Below, one piece after another: positions 1 through 8,598 of a DNA stretch of 64,000 bases; the first letter of the stretch is position 1, and every line of letters begins with the position of its first letter. The position numbers were made by a program, and so were the translations under genes. The notes under the pieces are model-generated. The model had not been told where the DNA came from, ran no database searches, and worked only from the letters and a program-made list of their open reading frames with translations. The stretch comes from PALSA-612 sp963765295 (GTDB lineage Bacteria > Actinomycetota > Thermoleophilia > Gaiellales > Gaiellaceae): positions 1,426,001-1,490,000 of the forward strand of contig CAVXVO010000005.1 in assembly GCA_963765295.1 (NCBI GenBank), written 5' to 3'.

Positions 1-1699
1 CGCCGCCACTGTCGTGGCGCTGGCGGCGCCTGCCTCCGCATTCGCGCACGCGTACCTGATCAGGACGAGCCCGTCGGCGAGCGTCACGGTCAACCACCCG
101 CCGAAGGAGGTGGACCTGACGTACGACGAGGCCGTCGAGCCTCGCTTCGCCACGGTCTCGGTGACGAACCCGGACGCGCAGCAGGAGGCAACGGCGCCGC
201 CGCAGCGCTCGCCGACGAACGCGGACACGCTCGTCACGCCCGCTCAAACCCAACCTGCCCCAGGGCTGGTACCTGGTCTACTGGCGCGCGATCTCCGCCG
301 ACGGGCATCCGGTGAAAGGCGCGTTCACGTTCGCGATCGGCCCGAACCCTGGTCCGGCGCCTCAGTTCGTGATCCCGTCGCTGACGGAGAGCGCGGCCAC
401 GCCCGGACTGCTCGTCGCACGCTGGGTGATGTTCCTCTCCTTCATGTGCGCGATCGGCCTGCTTCTGCTGCGGACGTTCGATCGCGCGCGACGTGTCGCG
501 TCGCGTGCCGGGCGCGTCGGTGCGGTCCGTCTCGATCGCGTTCTTCGCCTCGATCGGGGTCGCGCTGGTCGTGACGCCGATCTACGACGTGATGTCGACC
601 GCCAAGTTCGCGCAGGCGGGCGTATTCGACCTCGGGACGGTGATCCCGCTTGCTGTCGTCGTCGCACTTCGGGCGCTCGCTGGTCGACCTCGAGATCGTG
701 CTCGCCCTGCTCGCAGTCGCCGGCGCGATCGCGATCTGGCTCGACGTCGGCGCGCGCAAGAAGCGCTCGACGGCGGCGCTGCTGGCGCTGATCGGTGCGC
801 TGACGGCGGCCGCCTGCGCCCTGGTCGTCCCGGGACTCGCCGGCCACGCCGCCCAGACGAACCCCGTCTGGCTGTCGCTGCTCCTCGACTGGATCCACCT
901 CGCCGCAGGCTCGATCTGGCTCGGCGGCCTGGTCGGACTGCTGATTCTCGGCGCGAGCGTCGGCGCGCTGCGGGTGCCTGTGCTGGCCGCCGTCGTGCCG
1001 CGCTTCTCGCGCATCGCGTTCGTGTCGGTGATGGCCCTGGTCGCCTCCGGCATCGGATCGGCACTGCAGCACTTCCCCACGCTCGACTCGCTCTGGACGA
1101 CCTCGTACGGAAAGTCGCTCGTCCTCAAGCTGATCTTTCTCGGGGGGACGATCCTGATCGCGGCCGTCAACTTCGGGTGGACGGCGCCGCGGTTCACGCG
1201 GGTCGGCGACGGCGACGATGGCTCGAAGCCGACGAGCGTTCTGCGCATCCTCGTCAGCGGCGAGGTGGTGCTCGTCGTCGGCGCGTTCTTCGGCGCGGCA
1301 CTGCTGACGAGCCTGCCGCCCCCACCACCGGCTCTCGCGAGCCTCGGCACGATCAACGCCAACATCGCCTCGAACGGCCAGGCGATGGTGAAGAAGAACG
1401 GCTACACGCTCCACTTCCAGTTCTCGCCGAACAAGGCCGCGGTCCCGAACACGTTCGCCGTCAAGATCGAGAAGGACGGCAAGCCGGTAAAGGGAGCGGA
1501 CGTGACCGCGACGTTCACGATGCTCGACATGGAGATGCAGCAGCAGGAGTTCAGCCTTCCCCAGCAGTCGGGAGGCGGCTATGCGCGCGAGAACGTACCG
1601 GCGCTCGTCATGGTGGGCCGCTGGGGGGTCGGCTTCAACATCACTCCCCCGGGCGCGGCGCCGCTCGAAGTACTCCTCCTCGACCACGCCGCCGGATGA
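1..1699 (+). pseudogene. copCD: CopC-CopD fusion, copper resistance/uptake (5' partial, three frameshifts)
   Basis: The reading frame enters from outside the window. The first residues are the end of a signal peptide (VALAAPASAFA) followed by the N-terminal His of a CopC domain, expected to bind Cu(II). The CopC part ends with a DGHPVKG-type motif. A multi-spanning CopD domain follows (LLDWIHLAAGSIWLGG), then a periplasmic FixH/YtkA-like tail to the stop. The protein signal changes frame near 240, 487 and 655, so no single frame encodes it, yet every segment is well conserved. I infer indel errors or very recent decay. The stop overlaps the next gene (ATGA), so they are probably co-transcribed. 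The role in copper delivery or resistance is inferred from family. Confidence 0.8.
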
Positions 1700-2688
1700 A
1701 GAGCCAGACCGAGATCCGGCTGAAGCTGATCGCGGCGCTCGTCGCCCTCGGGTGCGGAATCGGAGCGATCGTGACCGTCTACCTGCTCTACCAGGCGACC
1801 CCGCCCGCGACGTCCGTGCCGCCGGCGAGCCCGGCCGCCGCTCCCGCGCCGTCCGTCGCAAGCACGCTGTCGGTCTATACGTCGAGCTTCCCGACACCGC
1901 CGGCCGGGGCGCTCGTGCTCGCCCGCGAGGATCGCGGCCTGGCGGTGGGGCTGGCGGTGTCGCACCGCGCGGGTCGACTCGCACTGCAGGCCTCGGTCGT
2001 CGGCCCGGACCAGCCCGTGCGCGGGCTCTCCGTGTCGTTCGACCCCGGCGCCGTCCCCGCGCGACCGTGCGGAGCGGGCTGCTACGCCGCGTCGATCGCG
2101 CTGCCGGCACCACGCGTCCTGCGGGTGAGGATCCGCGGACGGAACCGTCCCGCCTCCGCGGTCGCCTTCCGGCTCCCCGCATCCGTGCCGGGCCAGTCGG
2201 CGGCCGTTCTCGTCCGGCGGGCCGACACGACCTGGCGCAGGCTGAAGACGCTCGTCGACCACGACCACCTCTCCTCCGGTCCCGGGGCGACGATCGACAC
2301 GGTCTGGCACTTCCAGGCGCCGTACCGGTACACGTACGAGATCCGCAACGGCCCCGCCGCGGTGTCGATCGGGACACGCCGCTGGGACCGCCTGCCGGGC
2401 CAGCGCTGGCAGGCGTCCGAGCAGGACCCGATCCGGCAACCGCTCCCGCTCTGGCATGGCGTGTCGAACGCACACCTGCTCGGGACGTCGAGCGTGCACG
2501 GACGGCCGGTCGTCGAGGCGAGCTTCTTCGACCCGCAGCTCCACGCGTGGTTCACGATCGAGGTCGAGCGGGCGACCATGCGTACCCTGGAGCTGCGGAT
2601 GACGGCAACGGCGCACTTCATGCACGAGGTCTACGGGCCGTTCGACAGTCCGCTCCGGATCGTCCCGCCCGTGAAGGCGAGCGCGTGA
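1696..2688 (+). CDS. Membrane-anchored protein of unknown function in the copper operon
   Basis: 330 residues. One N-terminal membrane helix (about residues 10-32) is followed by a Pro/Ala-rich linker and an extracytoplasmic domain of about 280 residues. The domain has two beta-rich halves and a Cys pair (PCGAGCYA). I do not recognise a characterised family. The ATG overlaps the stop of the copCD gene and the stop overlaps the GTG of the next gene, so translation is probably coupled through all three. Position directly after copCD suggests a surface role linked to copper handling, but nothing in the sequence proves metal binding. Confidence 0.7.
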   Translation: MKSQTEIRLKLIAALVALGCGIGAIVTVYLLYQATPPATSVPPASPAAAPAPSVASTLSVYTSSFPTPPAGALVLAREDRGLAVGLAVSHRAGRLALQASVVGPDQPVRGLSVSFDPGAVPARPCGAGCYAASIALPAPRVLRVRIRGRNRPASAVAFRLPASVPGQSAAVLVRRADTTWRRLKTLVDHDHLSSGPGATIDTVWHFQAPYRYTYEIRNGPAAVSIGTRRWDRLPGQRWQASEQDPIRQPLPLWHGVSNAHLLGTSSVHGRPVVEASFFDPQLHAWFTIEVERATMRTLELRMTATAHFMHEVYGPFDSPLRIVPPVKASA

Positions 2689-3367
2689 GGCGGCGCCTGC
2701 TGGTCGTCGCCCTGCTGCTCGCGGCCGTCGCTGCGCCGCTCGCGCGCGCGGACGGCGACCCGGCCAGCGACTTCCTGCTCACGTACCAGGTCTTCTATCC
2801 CTACTACTCGACCACGCCCAAGGCCGGCCTCGCGAAGCTGAAGCAGACCGTCGCAGACGCGAACAAGCGCGGCTACAAGATTCGCGTCGCGGTGATCACG
2901 TCGCCGTACGACCTCGGGTCGCTCTCCGCGCTGTGGGAGAAGCCGCAGGCGTACGCAGGCTTCCTGGCCGAGGAGCTCGCCTTCGTGTATCGCGGCCGGC
3001 TCCTGATCGTGAGCCCGAAGGGATACGGGTACAACGAGAGGACGATCCACGAGAACAAGACCTACGTCGTCCAGCCGGCGCCGAGGAAGTGGCGCTCGTG
3101 CGCACGATCCCGATCGGGAAGGGCACGGACGGGCTCCTCCAGACGGCGGACAAGGCGGTCAGGCTCCTGGCCGCCAGCAACGGCGTCAAGCTCCCGGCTG
3201 TCAGCGCCGGCACGAGCTCCGGGTCGGGCTCGAGCACCGACACGATCGTGATCGCGATCGCGGCCGCGGTGGGCGTCGTGCTCGTCGCCGGCGCCGAGTT
3301 CGCCCGCCGACGGCGGCGGCAGCGGCGTGTCACGGAGCCCGAGCCCGAAACCGTCCAGCCGTCCTGA
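2685..3367 (+). CDS. Secreted TPM-like domain protein with C-terminal membrane anchor (one frameshift)
   Basis: The GTG start overlaps the preceding stop. A signal peptide ends at ARA, then DGDPASDFLL opens a domain with alternating helices and strands (KIRVAVITSPYDLGS, GRLLIVSPKGYGY) that resembles TPM (TLP18.3/Psb32/MOLO-1) domains. The frame changes near 3083: the continuation EEVALVRTIPIGKGTDGLL lies one frame away. It ends in a Ser/Gly linker, a membrane helix and a basic tail. The mature N-terminus matches that of the gene at 4446 almost residue for residue, so the two are paralogous in that domain. The biochemical function is unknown. Confidence 0.65.
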
Positions 3368-3516
3368 CGCATTTCAACGTCCCACCGTGCCGTCTGGGGG
3401 TGTCCGTAGCTGCACGTCGAGTCCGTCCGTAAGCCCGAAGAAGTGCAAATTGTTCGTTAGGACCGATCCGGACTCACGAACGTGGCCTACCCTGTCCGCA
3501 TCGGCCGGGAACTTCA

Positions 3517-4446
3517 ATGAGTCGCTGGATGGTGTTGGCCGTGACCGTGTCGGCTCTCGTCGGCTGGGCCGCGTCCACCGCGGATGCGCGCACTCTGCAC
3601 TATCGCGTCAGCGTCACCGTCACCGGCCCGGGGCACGTCACCGCGCCGGCTCCCCCCGACCCGAACAGCACCTCGATCGACTGCCCGTCGACCTGCAATG
3701 CCCTGATGAAGCAGAACTCCACCGTCACCTTCACGGCCACGCCGGACACGAACGCGACCTTCGGAGGCTGGGGAGGCGACTGCTCGTCCTTCGGGACCGG
3801 GACGACCTGCACGATCCAACTGCAGGGCGGGGACGGCAGCACGAACATCACGGCCGGTTTCGACGAGGCGCCGCCGCCTCCGCCACCGCCTCCGCCGGCC
3901 GCGATCCTGTCGATTGCGAAGAACGGGACGGGGACGGGATACGTCGGCGGGGCCGGAGGCATCGACTGCGGGCCCACCTGCTCGGCCACGTTCTTCCAGG
4001 ACACGAAGGTGACGCTGCTCGCGGTGCCCGACGACGGCTCGACGTTCACCGGCTGGAGCGGCGGCGGGTGTGCCGGGACGGACACGTGCTCCGTCACGCT
4101 GGCCACCGACACGCAGGTCATGGCGACGTTCACGCACCTGGACCGCGCGGCACCGCACCTTCGCACGATCCGCGCCTCGGCGCCTCCCGGGAAGATCGCC
4201 GACCTGCGTTTCCGCGTCTTCGACGACAGCGGCAAGAGCCGCGAGCTGCTGACGATCGTGCAGGGCAAGGTCACGATCGGGCGCGTCACCGTGCGTCTTG
4301 GAACGGTCGTCTACGGGAAGACGTACACGGCTCACTGGCCCGTCCCGCGCAGCCTGAAGCCGGGCGCACGCCAGTATTGCGGCGTCGCGATCGACGCGGC
4401 CGGAAACCGCAGCATCCGTTCCTGCTCCGCGTTCAAGGTCACGTGA
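3517..4446 (+). CDS. Secreted protein with two InlB-B-type repeats and a shared C-terminal domain
   Basis: 309 residues with a signal peptide (cleavage probably after ADA). Two repeats of about 80 residues follow. Each has the pattern of divergent InlB B-repeat domains: I-D-C-x-x-x-C, T-F-x-G-W, a C-rich turn, then A-x-F. A poly-proline linker (nine or ten Pro near residue 120-130) joins them. The last 100 residues (ADLRFRVFDDSGKSREL ... CGVAIDAAGNRS) match the C-terminal domain of the next gene. The stop overlaps that gene's ATG. Probably a surface or adhesion protein; ligand unknown. A 149-base gap with a weak TACCCT box (3488-3493) precedes it, so it may have its own promoter. Confidence 0.75.
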   Translation: MSRWMVLAVTVSALVGWAASTADARTLHYRVSVTVTGPGHVTAPAPPDPNSTSIDCPSTCNALMKQNSTVTFTATPDTNATFGGWGGDCSSFGTGTTCTIQLQGGDGSTNITAGFDEAPPPPPPPPPAAILSIAKNGTGTGYVGGAGGIDCGPTCSATFFQDTKVTLLAVPDDGSTFTGWSGGGCAGTDTCSVTLATDTQVMATFTHLDRAAPHLRTIRASAPPGKIADLRFRVFDDSGKSRELLTIVQGKVTIGRVTVRLGTVVYGKTYTAHWPVPRSLKPGARQYCGVAIDAAGNRSIRSCSAFKVT

Positions 4447-5249
4447 TGCGCCGGCTCATCCCCATCGCACTCGCCGCTGCCGTGCTCGCCGGGCTCGCGG
4501 CCCAGGCCGGGCGCGCCGACGGCGACCCCGCGAGCGACGTCCTCTACTTCCAGGACGTGTTCCTCCCGTACGTCAAGCCGTCCGCGGACGCGGCGGCGAA
4601 GCTGGCGGCGACCGTCGCAGCGGCGAACAAGGCCGGCTTCCGGATCAAGGTCGCCGTGATCGGCTCCGAGCAGGATCTCGGCTCGGTGCCGAGCCTGTTC
4701 AACCGGCAGGACGTCTACGCGCGCTTCCTCGGCGCCGAGCTCAAGAGCTTCTACACGCAGCGGCTGCTCGTCGTCATGCCGGCCGGCTTCGGCGTCTACG
4801 ACAACGGCAAGCCCGTCGACGCGGAGAAAGCGGCGCTCGCCGGGATCACGATCGCCTCGCCCGACCCCGACGGCCTGACGAACGCCGCGACGGCGGCCGT
4901 CCTGAAGCTCCGCCAGACGATCGGAGCGCGCGCCCGCAAGGACGCGACCCCGCCGGCCGTGTCCGCGCTGGCCTCGACCGGGACGAAGGGCAAGACGGCG
5001 ACGCTCCGCTTCACGGTCTACGACGCGAGCGGCAGGAGCCGGGAGATCGTGCGCGTCTACGGGCCTTCGTACCTCCTCTTCGCCACGATCTCGAAGGGCT
5101 TCGCGAAGGCGAAGCCGAAGCAGAAGGCGTCGGTCGTCTGGAAGGTGCCGGCGGATCTCCAGACGACGAAGCTCCAGTTCTGCGTGCTCGCACAGGATCC
5201 GGCGGGCAACCAGAGCAAGACGAGCTGCGCGCCGCTGAAGATCGCCTGA
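4446..5249 (+). CDS. Secreted TPM-like domain protein with shared C-terminal domain
   Basis: 267 residues. The signal peptide ends near GRA and is followed by DGDPASDVLYFQDVF, the same mature start as the protein at 2685. The TPM-like domain (IKVAVIGSEQDLGS, QRLLVVMPAGFGVY) covers residues 25-165. The C-terminal 90 residues (ATLRFTVYDASGRSRE ... CVLAQDPAGNQSK) match the C-terminus of the preceding gene. The architecture therefore combines a domain from each of its two upstream neighbours. ATG overlaps the upstream stop, so translation is probably coupled. Function unknown. Confidence 0.75.
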   Translation: MRRLIPIALAAAVLAGLAAQAGRADGDPASDVLYFQDVFLPYVKPSADAAAKLAATVAAANKAGFRIKVAVIGSEQDLGSVPSLFNRQDVYARFLGAELKSFYTQRLLVVMPAGFGVYDNGKPVDAEKAALAGITIASPDPDGLTNAATAAVLKLRQTIGARARKDATPPAVSALASTGTKGKTATLRFTVYDASGRSREIVRVYGPSYLLFATISKGFAKAKPKQKASVVWKVPADLQTTKLQFCVLAQDPAGNQSKTSCAPLKIA

Positions 5250-5288
5250 CCCGATCGGCCGCGGTTGCGCGACCGCCCGCATGGGAAC

Positions 5289-7367
5289 ATGTCTGCCGTG
5301 GAGCCTGAGCCGTCCACGCGCTCCCGGCGGCGGCCCTCCCCCTGGGTCGCAGTCGGCGCTCTCGTCGTCCTGTCGACGGCTCTGCGCGCCTGGGCGGCGC
5401 TCGCCATCCCCGTGCCGTGGATCGCACCCGACGAGATGACGTACGGGCTGATCGGGCAGAGCCTCTACCGGTCGGGGTCGCTCGACATCCTCGGTGGCCC
5501 GACGCCGTACTTCAGCGCGCTCGTCCCGGCGTTCGTCGGGCTCCCGCTCAGCCTCGGCGACCTGGCGCTCGGCTACGACGTGCTCAAGGTGATGCAGGCG
5601 CTCGCGATGTCGCTGACCGCCGTTCCGGTCTACCTGTGGGGACGCTCGCTCGTCGGCTCGCGCGGGGCGCTGGTTGCGGCGGCGCTGACGCTCGCCGTGC
5701 CCGGGCTCGTCTACTCGGGGCTCGTGATGACCGAGGTGCTTTTCTACCCGGCGATCGTGCTCGTGGCGTGGGCGACGGCGCGCGCGATCCAGGAGCCGAC
5801 CGGGGCGCGACAGGCGCTGGTCGTCGGTGCGGTCGCGCTCGCCGTGATGATCAGGCTCCAGGCGCTCGTGCTCGTCCCGGCCGTGCTCGCCGCATACGGG
5901 CTGGACGCCGCGCTGTCGCGTTCAGCGAACAACCTGCGCCGCTCGCGCCTCCTGCTCGGCGTCGCCGTGCTCGCCTTCGTCGGGCTGGCCGCCGCGTACC
6001 TCTCGGGCGGCGGGTCGGTCCTCGGCGGCTACGACGTGGTTGCGCGCCGCTCATACGACGTCGCCGAGGCGGCCCGCTTCGTGCTCTACCACGCGGCGTC
6101 GTTGACGATCCTGGCCGGCGTCATCCCGGTGTGCGCGCTCCTGGTGCTCGCGATCGCCGCGGCGCGTCGCGGGGAGCCGGACCCGGCGGTGCGCGCCTAT
6201 CTGGCCGTCGCCGTCTCGTTCTCGCTGCTGCTCGTGCTCGAGGTCGGCGTCTTCGCGTCGCGCTACGTCGGGCAGCTCGCGGAGCGCGACCTGATCGGCC
6301 TCGCGCCGATCCTCTTTCTCGGTCTCGTGATCTGGATCGAGCGAGGCGCCCCGCGAAGCTTCCAGGCGACGGCCTGGGTCGCACTCGCGGTCGCCACCCC
6401 GCTCGCCCTGCTGCCGCTCGGCCGGCTCGTGACGAGCTATGCGCCGCCGGACGCGCCGACGCTCACGGCCCTCTACGACCTCCGCCGCACGACGTCGCTG
6501 GCCACCCTCGAGATCGTGTTCTTCGTCGGCGTCGGGGCCGCGATCCTCGTCTTCGCCCTCGTCCCGCGGCGGCTCGCCCGGCTCCTGCCCGTGCTCGTCT
6601 TCGTCGCGCTCGTCGGCGCATCGGTGGCCGCCGCGCGACAGGCGGCGGATCAGGCACGGGTTCGCCAGTCGACCTACCTCGGCCCGGACCCTCGCTGGAT
6701 CGACCACGCGGCAGGAGGCCCGGTCGGGGTGCTGTTCACCCGCGGGTCCGGCTGGGTCGGCGTGTGGGAGTCGATGTTCTGGAACCGGCGGATCGAATGG
6801 GTCTACGGACTGGACGGCGCAAGCGTCTTCGGCCCGGTGCCGACGCGGCCGGTCCGTGTGCGCCGGGACGGTGTGCTCGTCGGCCGCGACGGCAAGGTGC
6901 TCGCGCCCCGCTACGTCGTCGCGCCGTTCGGCCAGGTGTCGGGCGTACCCGCATACGACTTCGCCGGGAGGATGGTCACGACGATCAGTCGGCCGGAGAG
7001 CCCGGTGGGAGGCTGGGCGCTCTGGCGCGTGGAGTCGCCGCTCCGTCTCGCCTCCCGGTCACGGGGCGTGGAGCCGAACGGCGACATCTACGCAAACGGC
7101 GACGGGCACCTGGTCGCGTTCGGCTGCCACCCCGGCGGGTCGTTCCTCGTGACGTTGCTGATCAAGGAGCCGCAGACGGTCACGATCCTGCGGAACGGCG
7201 CGCCCTACCGCCGGCTGCGGTTCCGCTCGCCGTCGCCGAACCAGCCCTGGCGCGCCTCGATCCCGACCCGCCCGCGACCCGGCATCCCGCCCGGCAAGGG
7301 CACGTGCACCCTCGACGTCCGCCCCAGCGGCCTGCTCGGAACCACGGTCTTCCAGGTCCAGGGCTGA
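5289..7367 (+). CDS. Membrane glycosyltransferase, GT39/PMT_2-like (GT-C fold)
   Basis: 692 residues with about ten to twelve membrane helices and a soluble C-terminal part of about 200 residues. The first extracytoplasmic loop carries IAPDEMTYGLIGQSLY, the acidic motif expected in GT-C enzymes that use lipid-linked sugars. It probably transfers sugar from polyprenyl-phosphate donors to a cell-envelope acceptor; the acceptor cannot be read from sequence. I chose the ATG at 5289; a TTG at 5265 is possible but gives an unlikely Arg/His-rich extension. It stands alone, between secreted proteins and the dioxygenase-like gene. Confidence 0.75.
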   Translation: MSAVEPEPSTRSRRRPSPWVAVGALVVLSTALRAWAALAIPVPWIAPDEMTYGLIGQSLYRSGSLDILGGPTPYFSALVPAFVGLPLSLGDLALGYDVLKVMQALAMSLTAVPVYLWGRSLVGSRGALVAAALTLAVPGLVYSGLVMTEVLFYPAIVLVAWATARAIQEPTGARQALVVGAVALAVMIRLQALVLVPAVLAAYGLDAALSRSANNLRRSRLLLGVAVLAFVGLAAAYLSGGGSVLGGYDVVARRSYDVAEAARFVLYHAASLTILAGVIPVCALLVLAIAAARRGEPDPAVRAYLAVAVSFSLLLVLEVGVFASRYVGQLAERDLIGLAPILFLGLVIWIERGAPRSFQATAWVALAVATPLALLPLGRLVTSYAPPDAPTLTALYDLRRTTSLATLEIVFFVGVGAAILVFALVPRRLARLLPVLVFVALVGASVAAARQAADQARVRQSTYLGPDPRWIDHAAGGPVGVLFTRGSGWVGVWESMFWNRRIEWVYGLDGASVFGPVPTRPVRVRRDGVLVGRDGKVLAPRYVVAPFGQVSGVPAYDFAGRMVTTISRPESPVGGWALWRVESPLRLASRSRGVEPNGDIYANGDGHLVAFGCHPGGSFLVTLLIKEPQTVTILRNGAPYRRLRFRSPSPNQPWRASIPTRPRPGIPPGKGTCTLDVRPSGLLGTTVFQVQG

Positions 7368-7399
7368 CGAGCTCACAGAGCTTTCCCAGAGCGCGTCTG

Positions 7400-7405
7400 T
7401 ACGGT
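7400..7405 (+). promoter_or_regulatory. -10 box of a probable leaderless promoter
   Basis: TACGGT ends 6 bases before the ATG at 7412. At that distance transcription would begin at or next to the start codon. Confidence 0.5.
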
Positions 7406-7411
7406 TGAGCC

Positions 7412-8083
7412 ATGGTCGAAAGGATCACCCGCAACGGTCTCCTCGCTCGCGCCGGTGGCCTCGTCGTCGCCGCGTTCGGGCTCGGCGCGGTCCGCAGCGG
7501 CTCGGCTCCCGCCTCGACCGGGGTCAGCTGCATCCTCACGCCGGAGATGACGGAGGGCCCGTACTACATCGCCGGCGAGAAGCTCCGCCGCAACATCACC
7601 GAAGGACGCCCGGGCGCGCGGCTCGACCTGCGCCTGCGGGTGGTCGACGCGACGACGTGCGCGCCGCTCAGGGGTGCGGTCGTCGACATCTGGCACGCCG
7701 ACGCGGGCGGCGTCTACTCGGGCTTCGGCTCGGGGGCGTCGAGCCGGACGTTCATGCGCGGCATCCAGAAGACGGACAGGAGCGGGCTCGCGGTCTTCCA
7801 GACGGTCTACCCGGGCTGGTACCAGGGCCGGACCGTCCACGTCCACGTGAAGGTGCACGTCGGCGGCAACGTCGTCCACACGGGCCAGCTGTTCTTCTCG
7901 GACACGTTCACGGACGCCGTCTACACCCGCTCGCCGTACACCCGCCGCCCGACCCGCGACGTCCGGAACGCGCAGGACATGATCTACCAGTCGGGCGGCC
8001 GCCGATCGACGCTGACGCTGCGCCGCAAGGGCACGGGCTACGTCGGCGCGATCGCGATGGGCGTCAGGCGCTCTGCCGGCTAG
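7412..8083 (+). CDS. Extracytoplasmic intradiol ring-cleavage dioxygenase-like protein
   Basis: 223 residues. An N-terminal hydrophobic segment (residues 9-30) looks like an export signal, without a clear twin arginine. The core has the hallmarks of the intradiol dioxygenase fold: TEGPYY, VDIWHADAGGVY, and PGWYQGRTVHVHVK. The four expected Fe(III) ligands are present as Tyr102, Tyr137, His143 and His145. Exported members of this family are known, but their substrates are mostly uncharacterised, so catechol cleavage is an inference. There is no aromatic-degradation operon around it. Its stop overlaps, tail to tail, the stop of a truncated VOC gene on the other strand. Confidence 0.85.
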   Translation: MVERITRNGLLARAGGLVVAAFGLGAVRSGSAPASTGVSCILTPEMTEGPYYIAGEKLRRNITEGRPGARLDLRLRVVDATTCAPLRGAVVDIWHADAGGVYSGFGSGASSRTFMRGIQKTDRSGLAVFQTVYPGWYQGRTVHVHVKVHVGGNVVHTGQLFFSDTFTDAVYTRSPYTRRPTRDVRNAQDMIYQSGGRRSTLTLRRKGTGYVGAIAMGVRRSAG

Positions 8084-8131
8084 GAGCTCGGCCGTTCGAT
8101 GATCTCGATCCGGTAGTCGTCTGGATGCATA
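8080..8131 (-). pseudogene. C-terminal remnant of a VOC/glyoxalase-family gene
   Basis: On the minus strand the last residues before the TAG at 8080 read MHPDDYRIEIIERPSS. This matches the C-terminal signature of VOC proteins and the end of the intact gene at 11141 (DPDSYRIELIEGQGG). Upstream in the same frame the sequence stops looking like VOC within about 20 residues and the frame is closed at 8233. I read it as the displaced 3' end of a VOC gene cut by the insertion of foreign DNA to its right. Confidence 0.6.
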
Positions 8132-8598
8132 ACTACATCGAGTACACCTCGGCGGGCAGCCAGCGTCTGTGAGCAGCTGTCGCTTTGAGCAACCCTCGTT
8201 GTCTCCCGGCCTCGAAGCGACTTCCGAGGGACTCAGAATGCTTGTCCAGAGCGCCGACCGCTTGTGACATCGGCGATCCGCAGCGAGCGGTCCGCCCCGC
8301 AAACAGAGGCCGGACAACCGCTCGCGCCCCAGTGGAGCACGCATTCTCGCACGTGCAAGACGAGTCTCCGAAAGGCGAACGAGCGGCAACTCGCCGCTCG
8401 TTCAATATCTCCAAACAGCACTCGAACCGCGCAGCTCATGCAGCCGAGTTCGAGTCACTGTGGTTGCTTGCCTTACGGGGTGTGCTTGCGGGACATCTGC
8501 TTCCCCTCCTCGCGTCCGTGAAGTAGCGTCGCAACACAAGACGTTGTGGCCGGGCCGGATCTTGCCACACGCCCTTGTTTTTTTCAAGGTCCCGCGAG
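8132..8598. other. Gap without a convincing gene; left flank of a probable island
   Basis: About 470 bases separate the VOC remnant from the MFS gene. Base use is visibly less GC-biased than in the neighbours. Short open frames exist on both strands but have no signal, motif or coding-type third-position bias. The stretch holds a strong hairpin (8377-8403) and a smaller CACAA/TTGTG inverted repeat near 8534. No integrase or transposase is visible. Confidence 0.5.
8377..8403. repeat. Perfect inverted repeat, 11-bp arms
   Basis: Arms GAACGAGCGGC and GCCGCTCGTTC flank the 5-base loop AACTC. It could be a rho-independent terminator without a T-run, or a folded recombination site of the element it sits in. 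Confidence 0.6.

Noticed and set aside
362..2473. Open frame of 703 codons on the minus strand
   Set aside because: Arg/Gly-rich composition with no motifs; it is the shadow of copCD and the next gene in GC-rich DNA. The same holds for long antisense frames at 16.1-18.6, 31.5-33.2, 35.2-37.9 and 43.0-45.2 kb.
7412..8083. Catechol 1,2-dioxygenase of an aromatic degradation pathway
   Set aside because: Export signal and lack of pathway neighbours argue against a cytoplasmic catabolic enzyme, although the iron ligands are present.
8133..8526. Short open frames on both strands in the island flank
   Set aside because: No signal peptide, motif, ribosome site or codon bias; residue content looks random.
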